From the NCBI GenBank assembly GCA_004293265.1, contig RDXZ01000018.1, forward strand, positions 1 to 47,319: a DNA stretch of 47,319 nucleotides, written 5' to 3'. The DNA comes from Bacteroidota bacterium. GTDB taxonomy: Bacteria; Bacteroidota; Bacteroidia; Cytophagales; Microscillaceae. The translations under genes were made by a program, and so were the position numbers. Below are positions 39,955 to 47,319 of this stretch, piece after piece. The notes beneath the pieces were generated by a model. The model ran no database searches. It saw only the letters and a list, made by a program, of their open reading frames with translations, and had not been told where the DNA came from. Numbering within the stretch: position 1 is the first letter of the stretch; each line of letters opens with the position of its first letter.

Positions 39955-41352
39955 TTAATCCGGATTTTGAACGATAGCATTATTACCAGAAGTTTCGCTT
40001 ACAGGAATTTTCAATAATAATTTATTGCTATTGTAAGGTACAGCTGGTCTAATGACATTTGCCCCATTTTTTACCTCGCTCATCAAAGGCGTTTGTAAAC
40101 GACGTAACTCGTGATATCTATCTCCTTCAAACATCAACTCTAAGCGACGTTCTTTACGAATAGCATCTAAAGCGGCGGCTTGAGTCGTAAAAGTAACAGG
40201 AGTATAAGGTGTTACATTAAAACCACGCACTGCATTATAAGCGTTAGAAGCCAACGTTAAATTATTCGTTTGTGCAGCTGACTCTGCCGTCGATAAGGTA
40301 ACCTCAGCCAATCTAACCACAGGTACATTGATTAAGTTTGCGTCCCATTTTAAAGAATAGAAACGGTCTGAATTAGCTACCACACCATTTATACCTGCCC
40401 TAAAATCATTTGTGCCACTTGCATCAAGTGCCTCTTTTAAACTTCCAGCACCCTGACTAATAGAATATTTTACAGAGGCAGGACGAAAATCTCCAAAAGG
40501 ATTTCCACCATTGACCAATTGAAAAACTACCCCAGCATTGGCAGGAACATTGCCTGTATTTCTAAACGAAGAGTAAGCCCCCCCTGTAAATCCAAAAGGA
40601 CCAGGAAAAGAATTCCCAGCAGTTACTACGCCTGCATAATCCCTTTTATCAAAAAGAACTCTTACCAAATAACCTCTTGCCGCCCAAGAAGTAGCACGAT
40701 TGCCATTGGTAGTAGGTAAACCTGAAATAGCCGCTTGTAAATCTGCAATTACTTGGTTATAAACTTCTGCCACAGTAGAACGTGATATTTTATCGTCTGC
40801 TACCAAATATTTGATACGTAAAGGTATCCCTAAGTTTGCCCCATTGCCATCACTAAAAGGTTTTGAGAAAAAGCGAGTCAATTCAAAATGAGCTACTGCT
40901 CTAATGAATAATGCCTCCGCTTTCCATCTTTGTTGAGTAGTCGCTGGTGTACCGTCGGTAATTCTATTATTATCGACAACATCTATGACGGTATTTGCGG
41001 CAGCAATGGCTCTATAAGCGGTCTGCCATAAATTATCAATATCTTTGTTTAAGATATTTGTGTTGCGAAAAGCAATTTGCCCTGTAAAATCTGTAGCAGA
41101 AAACGCAATCTCATTCAAGGCTATATTATCCCCTATTAATTCAGCATATACGGGTACATTAAAACCTAAAAACCCACCAGATGCTACATTGCTGTAAGCA
41201 GAAATTAAAACTGCTTCTACATTTTTGCTATTGTTAAGAACAAATTGAGAAGGTATTTGCTCTATCGGATTTATTTCAATAAATTTAGTACAAGAAACAG
41301 AGGTAAAAACCATTGATACTCCTAATACTAATTTTAGCCATATTTTTTTCAT
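39955..41352 (-). CDS. RagB/SusD-family nutrient-binding lipoprotein
   Basis: SVSCTKFIEINPIEQIPSQFVLN; RWKAEALFIRAVAHFELTRFFSKPF; IRKERRLELMFEGDRYHELRRL. Confidence 0.95.
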   Translation of the reverse strand: MKKIWLKLVLGVSMVFTSVSCTKFIEINPIEQIPSQFVLNNSKNVEAVLISAYSNVASGGFLGFNVPVYAELIGDNIALNEIAFSATDFTGQIAFRNTNILNKDIDNLWQTAYRAIAAANTVIDVVDNNRITDGTPATTQQRWKAEALFIRAVAHFELTRFFSKPFSDGNGANLGIPLRIKYLVADDKISRSTVAEVYNQVIADLQAAISGLPTTNGNRATSWAARGYLVRVLFDKRDYAGVVTAGNSFPGPFGFTGGAYSSFRNTGNVPANAGVVFQLVNGGNPFGDFRPASVKYSISQGAGSLKEALDASGTNDFRAGINGVVANSDRFYSLKWDANLINVPVVRLAEVTLSTAESAAQTNNLTLASNAYNAVRGFNVTPYTPVTFTTQAAALDAIRKERRLELMFEGDRYHELRRLQTPLMSEVKNGANVIRPAVPYNSNKLLLKIPVSETSGNNAIVQNPD

Positions 41353-41372
41353 ATTTTTAATCGTTTATGTTT

Positions 41373-44300
41373 TTAGAAACTAATATTAACACCAACTATG
41401 ATTGTTCTTTGTTGTGGCAATGGATTTTGTGCCGCGTTAAATGTAATATTTGCTTGTTGAAATTGAGAAACCAAACCAGAAGAACCAAAAGGTGAAAAGA
41501 ACTGACCTGTATTTCCTACGTTAGCAGTATTCACAAATTCAGGATCCCAACCCGGATATTTTGTGAGAACTAACAGGTTTTGACCTGTGATATACATTCT
41601 TACTGCGTTTAATTTTACTTTATCCAACCATGTTTTTGGGAAATTGTAAGCCAAAGTAACCGTTCTCAAACGTAAAAACGAAGCATCATACATAAATCTA
41701 TCTGAGTTAAGTCCACGACCAGAGCCAGGACCTGAGGCAAATAAACCTGGCGTTTTGCCATCTCCTGGATTAGAAGGGCTTTGCCATCTGTTCAATACTT
41801 CACGTCTTTGTGCATTGTTAAACACTTCACCTACTTGGAATTTTGCCTCGTTATCAAATACAGTATTACCATATTGATACGTCAATAAAAATGATAACTC
41901 GATACCTTTATATCTTAATGTATTCATCATACCACCTGCAAAGATTGGAAAAGGACGACCTGTTGTTTGTCTCCAATCTGTATTCTCCACACTTAATTTA
42001 TTATTACGAGAACCATCGTTAGGATTCACAAACATCTCACGACCATCTGCAGGATCTACGCCTGCACTTTGCATCATATACCCTTGTCCTACAGGATAAC
42101 CCACAATCATACGACTTTCACCCAAACCTGCGGCAAAAGCTTCTATTGGCAATCCACCCACATCTAATACCCTATTTTGGACAGAGGTAATATTAAAATC
42201 AGTAGTCCATTCCAATTTGCTGGTAGGAGCTAAGTTTTTAGAACTAATATTGAGTTCAACGCCTTGGTTACGAATCACAATACCTGAATTTCGCAATATT
42301 GCGGTTAAACCGATAGAGGATTGAATAGGATTAGCAAATAATATATCAGAAGAGCGTTTATTGAAATAAGAAACGCTACCTGAGATTCTACCTTTGAAGA
42401 GTCCAAAATCTATGCCCAAGTCAATATTTCTATTTCTTTCCCATCCTAAATCACGATTAGCAATACGAGTTACTCCCAAGCCTTGTTGTCCCAAATATCC
42501 ACTTGTACCTCCATAGGTAGCAATATAATTGAAGTTACCAATCTCAGCATTTCCTGTAATTCCCCAACTTCCTCTTAATTTTAAATATTCAATGGCAGAT
42601 ATATCTTTTAGGAAGTTTTCCTCACTGATAATCCAACCTGCTGAAACCGAAGGAAAAAAGCCAAATTGTCTATCTGGTCCAAAACGAGATGAACCATCTG
42701 TACGCAAACTGGCAGAAGCAATGTATTTTTCACCCATTTTATAATTCACACGTCCAAAGAAAGAAGCAAAATTATAACGATTGTCCAAATCTGAATTATA
42801 GCCACCCATAACAGGATTAGAACCTAAGGTGTTTCTATCAAACACTTGTAAACCTGCTACTGTATTAGTATAATAAGGATCTGAAAAACCTGCATTACTA
42901 TTGGTGTAAGCACCTGTGGTTCTTTGCGCAGATTTTTGGGCTTGGAAACCTAATAGAAAATTAAATTTATGTTTTTCAGCAAAAGTTTTGTCATAATTAA
43001 AAGTAATATTTGTATTCCAGTTAAATACATTCAAACGTCTTTCTTCAAATGCACCTGCTTGTACTCTTGGTAAAAAACGTCTTGGATCCTGAGTAGCTGG
43101 ATCGCCAGTGTTAGGATATAAATGATCTATTGGAAACAAAAAACGATTTTGCGCTGAGGTAATGATTTCGTCATATTGGTTGTAAAAGTCAGTACCAAAC
43201 TCTGCACGGAAAGATAAATCTTTAACAATTTTATAATTCAAATAGGCATTTGCCAACACACGAAATCCTTTGGTTGTAAATTTATTTTCCATTTGTGCTG
43301 TTGGATTTTGATTAGTATTCTCTTGTGACTGTGGTAAATTATTGCCAAGAAAATATCCCCCATTAGCATTACGAATAGGAAAAAAAGGCAAAGCACTACT
43401 ATTAACACTTCCCCACACATTTGGTACTTGGTTATTGATAGTTCCTGTAACAGAAAGTTGTACGCCTAAATCTAATTTATCTGTGGCAGAGTTGTCTAAG
43501 TTCAAGCGACCGCTGATACGTTTGTAATTATTGCCTTTAAAAAAGCTATCTTCATCACGATAAGAAACCCCTGTATAAAAACGAGTTTTTTCGTTTCCAC
43601 CTCTTGCACTCAAATTTGCCTCTTGGACATATCCTTGACGCAATACTTGGTCAAACCAATTAGTGTTATATCCATTATCTACTATAGTTGCAGGAGTTAA
43701 ACCTCTTTGCAAAGAAAAATTAGAAGGCATTGGTAAACCACCATTTGCGTTTCGATAGGCTTCGTCCATTAATTGTAATTGTTCGGTCGCATTGATAAAA
43801 GGCAATTTACGGGTTACTTGGTTGATACCATAATAATATCCCATATCAAAAGCAGTTTTACCTGCTTTTCCTTTTTTAGTAGTAATCAAAACAACTCCAT
43901 TCGCCGCACGCGAACCATAAATAGCCGCCGCACCTGCATCTTTTAATATTTCCATTGATTCAATATCATTTGGATTTAAGTCTGCTAAAGCATTTCCATT
44001 GATACTATTGGCAGCCCCATCTCTTTTGCTAAAATCACCTGTCGTAATAGGCACACCATCAACAATATACAAAGGTTCACTATTTCCTGATACAGAAGCC
44101 TGTCCACGAATACGAATACGCACTGCAGAACCTGGTACCCCACTTGATTGCACTACTTGTACCCCTGCGGCACGTCCTTGTATAGCAGAATCAAAGCTGG
44201 CAACAGGTACGCCTTTGATTGCGTCCCCCTTGATAGAAGAAACAGAACCTACATTGTCTAATTTAGTAGTTGTTCCATAACCAATCACGACTACCTCGTC

Positions 44301-44705
44301 CAAATTTTGAGTGTCTTCTTTGAGTGTAAAGTCGATGGTTGCTTGTGCATTAACTGGTATTTCTTGTGTTTTATAACCAGTAAAAGTTACCACAACCACA
44401 CCATTAGCAGGCACACTCAAAGAGTAAGTACCATCAATTTCGGTAACAGTACCTCTTGCAGTGCCTTTCAAAAACACAGATGCACCGGGTACACCTTCAT
44501 TTTTTTCATCTACTACTTTTCCTTTCAAGACTATGTCTTGTTGAGCAAAAGCCAAATTTGTGCAGAGCCACAACATTAACATCAAAAACCCGACTAACCA
44601 AGCCGAAACTTGCTTTTGAGGAATATTTGTTGGAGTGGCAATAATACCTACTTGCTTCTCTTGTTGAGAATTGCGAAACCTCGCTTTGTAATTATTGTTC
44701 ATCAT
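41373..44705 (-). CDS. SusC/RagA-family TonB-linked outer-membrane protein
   Basis: CarboxypepD_reg domain GKVVDEKNEGVPGASVFLKGTARGTVTEIDGTYSL; DEVVVIGYGTT; IEILKDAGAAAIYGSRAANGVVLITTKKGK. Confidence 0.97.
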   Translation of the reverse strand: MMNNNYKARFRNSQQEKQVGIIATPTNIPQKQVSAWLVGFLMLMLWLCTNLAFAQQDIVLKGKVVDEKNEGVPGASVFLKGTARGTVTEIDGTYSLSVPANGVVVVTFTGYKTQEIPVNAQATIDFTLKEDTQNLDEVVVIGYGTTTKLDNVGSVSSIKGDAIKGVPVASFDSAIQGRAAGVQVVQSSGVPGSAVRIRIRGQASVSGNSEPLYIVDGVPITTGDFSKRDGAANSINGNALADLNPNDIESMEILKDAGAAAIYGSRAANGVVLITTKKGKAGKTAFDMGYYYGINQVTRKLPFINATEQLQLMDEAYRNANGGLPMPSNFSLQRGLTPATIVDNGYNTNWFDQVLRQGYVQEANLSARGGNEKTRFYTGVSYRDEDSFFKGNNYKRISGRLNLDNSATDKLDLGVQLSVTGTINNQVPNVWGSVNSSALPFFPIRNANGGYFLGNNLPQSQENTNQNPTAQMENKFTTKGFRVLANAYLNYKIVKDLSFRAEFGTDFYNQYDEIITSAQNRFLFPIDHLYPNTGDPATQDPRRFLPRVQAGAFEERRLNVFNWNTNITFNYDKTFAEKHKFNFLLGFQAQKSAQRTTGAYTNSNAGFSDPYYTNTVAGLQVFDRNTLGSNPVMGGYNSDLDNRYNFASFFGRVNYKMGEKYIASASLRTDGSSRFGPDRQFGFFPSVSAGWIISEENFLKDISAIEYLKLRGSWGITGNAEIGNFNYIATYGGTSGYLGQQGLGVTRIANRDLGWERNRNIDLGIDFGLFKGRISGSVSYFNKRSSDILFANPIQSSIGLTAILRNSGIVIRNQGVELNISSKNLAPTSKLEWTTDFNITSVQNRVLDVGGLPIEAFAAGLGESRMIVGYPVGQGYMMQSAGVDPADGREMFVNPNDGSRNNKLSVENTDWRQTTGRPFPIFAGGMMNTLRYKGIELSFLLTYQYGNTVFDNEAKFQVGEVFNNAQRREVLNRWQSPSNPGDGKTPGLFASGPGSGRGLNSDRFMYDASFLRLRTVTLAYNFPKTWLDKVKLNAVRMYITGQNLLVLTKYPGWDPEFVNTANVGNTGQFFSPFGSSGLVSQFQQANITFNAAQNPLPQQRTIIVGVNISF

Positions 44706-44889
44706 GAATTAAATAAATTAAAAATAGTGCTTATTAAATTTTTCAAAATTAAATTAAATATAATTTCATTGAAAAAGTACAATAATTTATAATTAAAGTA
44801 TAATTTATTGCCTTTAAACGTTCAATATTAGCAAATAAATTTTAGAAAAATACAAATTTTTATAAAAAAAATTTAATTTTTTTTTTGAT

Positions 44890-44910
44890 AACGTTTTCGC
44901 AAACGTTTGC
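44890..44910. promoter_or_regulatory. LacI-type operator in the susC/lacI intergenic region
   Basis: AACGTTTTCGCAAACGTTTGC including the perfect palindrome GCAAACGTTTGC (44899-44910). Confidence 0.65.
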
Positions 44911-45107
44911 AAAAAAAAATATCTTATAAAAATTTGTTATTATACAAAAATAGTCCATTTTATTCTTCAAAAAATTATAATTAAAAAATCTTTGATAAGT
45001 ACAAAACTAAATGATGTTTTTTTTGTTTAATAAATATCTACTTTTTTTTAATTATTTTTATTGCTATTTTATTATATTAGTTTTTAACATTTTAACATCA
45101 TTTTTCA

Positions 45108-46127
45108 ATGGAATCTCCACAAACTACAATTAAAGATATTGCCAGGGCTTTGAACATATCACCTTCTACTGTATCACGTGCTTTAAAAAATCATCCTGAT
45201 ATTAGTAAAGAAACTAAACGAGTAGTTTTAGAAATGGCAGAAAAATTTGACTATCAACCCAATATTGTTGCTTTAAGCCTTAGAAAAAGCACAAGTTTTA
45301 TGTTAGGCATTGTTATTCCTAAAATTGTTCATCATTTTTTTTCTACTGTTATTAGTGGTATAGAAGATGTAGTAAACGAAAAAGGATATAGAATCATTAT
45401 TGCTCAATCGAATGAAGACAGCAAAAAAGAATCTGATTGTGTGCATACTTTAGCGGCAAGTCGTGTAGATGGAATTTTTATGTCGTTGGCAAGTCAAGGT
45501 GAAAATCATACCCACCTTACTCATATCAAAAAAAGAAATATTCCTTTGATTTTTTTTGATAGAAATTTAGAAACCATAGAAGCAAGTAGTGTAGTTATTA
45601 ATGATTATGAAGGTGCGTTTCAGGCTACTGAGCATTTGATTTTTCAAGGGCGAAAAAATATTTTACATTTGGCAGGTCCAAAAGGGCTAAAAATCACAGA
45701 AAACAGAATCAATGGATACAAAAATGCACTTGCCAAACATCATATCGAAATAAAAGAAGAATTAATTATTCCTTGTGATAATTCGAAAACTGCCAAAGAA
45801 ACGATTAAAAATTTATTAGAGAATAACTTATTTTTTGATGGTATTTTTGCTGTCAATGATGATACCGCCATTGGTGCAATGATGATGTTAAAACAATACA
45901 ATAAACAAATTCCAAAAGATGTAGCTATTATTGGCTTTGGTGATGACCCTATGGCAGAAGTTGTAAGTCCTTCTTTGAGTAGTGTTAGTCAATCAGGCTT
46001 CGAAATGGGGCGAGCAGTAGCCAATATTTTTTTGAGTGAATTAGAAAAAAAACAAAAAGGACAAACTATAGAATATACTACTCAAATTATTCCAACTCAT
46101 TTAGTTATTAGAGAATCAAGTCAATAA
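45108..46127 (+). CDS. LacI-family transcriptional regulator
   Basis: TIKDIARALNISPSTVSRALKNHPDISKETKRVVLEMAEKFDYQPN HTH; sugar-binding domain. Confidence 0.95.
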   Translation: MESPQTTIKDIARALNISPSTVSRALKNHPDISKETKRVVLEMAEKFDYQPNIVALSLRKSTSFMLGIVIPKIVHHFFSTVISGIEDVVNEKGYRIIIAQSNEDSKKESDCVHTLAASRVDGIFMSLASQGENHTHLTHIKKRNIPLIFFDRNLETIEASSVVINDYEGAFQATEHLIFQGRKNILHLAGPKGLKITENRINGYKNALAKHHIEIKEELIIPCDNSKTAKETIKNLLENNLFFDGIFAVNDDTAIGAMMMLKQYNKQIPKDVAIIGFGDDPMAEVVSPSLSSVSQSGFEMGRAVANIFLSELEKKQKGQTIEYTTQIIPTHLVIRESSQ

Positions 46128-46314
46128 TTTTTTATACCAACATTTCGTTTGGTAAAAATATGAAACAAAATTAAAAATGGGACGATTTAAACATAGTTTA
46201 TATTTAGAAAAACATACTGATTTTATGAATTAAAACGGAATTTTTTTAAATATTTTTTACACATTTATTTCGTCCCATTATTCAATCGCTTAAACAATAA
46301 CATTTTTTTTGATT

Positions 46315-46968
46315 TTATAAGTTCATTTCGTTTTGAAAGTTCCAATGATATTGATATCCCAGAGAAGTCATTAAAACAGTTGCTTGATTTTTTTCGGATT
46401 CATCTTTAAGCAAATCGATGGCTCTTTCAATATTTTCCTTATCCAGATGGCTAAAAGGTTCATCTAATAGTAAAACCTCAAAAGGTTGCAAAACTGCCCG
46501 AATAATAGCGATTCTTTGCCTTTCACCATAAGATAAAAAAGCAGTTTTTTTATCTAATAAATGATTTATTTGTAGTTTTTCAGCCATTTTTTTGATATTT
46601 TTTTGTTTTCCAATATCTGTCAAATTAGCTTTAACCAAAAGGTTTTCTTCTGCTGTGAGATGCAAAAAAAGCCTTAAATCTTGAAAAACAATTGCTATTT
46701 TACTTTGTCTGATATTTGCCCAATTTTGCATTGAAAATTTTTGAATATTTTGATTATCTAAAAAAATATTACCTGTATAGTCATTTCTTATTCCATATAA
46801 AAAATGAATAAAGGAAGACTTACCTTTGCCTGAGTGTGCAGAGATTTGTGTAGTTTGCCCCATAGAAAAATTGCAAGTTGTTTGCCAAATATTTGAAACA
46901 ACTGATGAATTTTCCAAGTTTTGTGAAGCCAAAGGAATAGGTAAAACGTTTTCAAGCGTAATTTGCAT
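46315..46968 (-). CDS. ABC transporter ATP-binding protein (LolD/FtsE-like size) with degenerate motifs
   Basis: SAHSGKGKSS Walker A, LSYGERQR signature, VLLLDEPF Walker B. Confidence 0.85.
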   Translation of the reverse strand: MQITLENVLPIPLASQNLENSSVVSNIWQTTCNFSMGQTTQISAHSGKGKSSFIHFLYGIRNDYTGNIFLDNQNIQKFSMQNWANIRQSKIAIVFQDLRLFLHLTAEENLLVKANLTDIGKQKNIKKMAEKLQINHLLDKKTAFLSYGERQRIAIIRAVLQPFEVLLLDEPFSHLDKENIERAIDLLKDESEKNQATVLMTSLGYQYHWNFQNEMNL

Positions 46969-46986
46969 AGTTTTTTTGATAATTTG

Positions 46987-47319
46987 TTATTTTTGATTGA
47001 GTTTTCGTTTTAACTCCTCAATTAATTTGTCTTTTTCATCGAGTGCTTTTTTATTTTCATCGAGTGCCTTGTCTTTTTCATCGATTACTTTTTCTTTTTC
47101 ACCAAGTGCTTTATTCTTTTCATCAAGTGCTTTTTTATTTTCATCGAGTACTTTTTTATTTTCCTCAAGTGCTTTTTTATTTTCATCGAGTGCTTTTTTG
47201 CTCTCCTCCAACATTTTTTCTTGTTGGATAAGTTTTTTTCTATTCTCTTGAAAATAACTATTAATTGTACGCATTGCCTCTTGCTCTTTCAACAATTCTT
47301 CGCGCTCAGTTTCGCTTGT
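46987..47319 (-). CDS. C-terminal part of a coiled-coil heptad-repeat protein, truncated by window edge
   Basis: Frame stays open to 47319 (TSETEREELLKEQEAMRTINSYF...); (KKALDEN)n repeat. Confidence 0.75.
   Translation of the reverse strand, partial: TSETEREELLKEQEAMRTINSYFQENRKKLIQQEKMLEESKKALDENKKALEENKKVLDENKKALDEKNKALGEKEKVIDEKDKALDENKKALDEKDKLIEELKRKLNQK
47035..47215. repeat. Imperfect 21-nt tandem repeat in coding sequence (heptad unit)
   Basis: Repeated TTTTCATCGAGTGCTTTTTTA-type units on the plus strand. Confidence 0.85.

Noticed and set aside
47035-47215. Possible CRISPR array from regularly repeated units
   Set aside because: Units are 21 nt with no unique spacers and remain in frame as coiled-coil heptads.
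46997-47251. Plus-strand Ser/Phe-rich repeat ORFs (SFSSSAFLFSSS...)
   Set aside because: Reverse complement of the heptad-repeat coding sequence; repetitive only because the sense gene is.

Overview
AT-rich chromosomal window from a Bacteroidota (Cytophagales/Flavobacteria-like) genome. Support for this: SusC/SusD and T9SS C-terminal domains, MeaB, MtaB, and TAnnTTTG-type promoters. About 28 protein-coding genes are supportable; I recognised no tRNA, rRNA, CRISPR array or intact IS element. Main blocks: peroxiredoxin and a SpoIIE-type phosphatase; TonB receptor, TPR protein and response regulator; meaB plus a periplasmic-binding-like protein; a two-gene fused restriction-modification/specificity operon resembling BcgI-type (Type IIB) systems; RRM protein and ligA; a tandem pair of equal-length LRR genes, the first interrupted by an in-frame amber codon; YhhN-like, WG-repeat, ApbE, a pentameric ligand-gated ion channel homologue, outer-membrane beta-barrels and mtaB; a GAF-histidine kinase; an uncharacterised DUF488-fusion/unknown-protein gene pair; an alpha-glucan (SusCDE plus GH13) utilisation locus with a divergent LacI regulator and a LacI-type operator; and, at the right edge, a degenerate ABC ATPase and a truncated heptad-repeat coiled-coil gene. 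Several intergenic regions hold long, near-perfect nested inverted repeats. The best candidates for something undescribed are the DUF488-fusion/partner cassette with its upstream small ORF/hairpin, the BcgI-like RM operon, and the amber-interrupted LRR pair. All calls come from reading the sequence and supplied ORFs; no database search was run.
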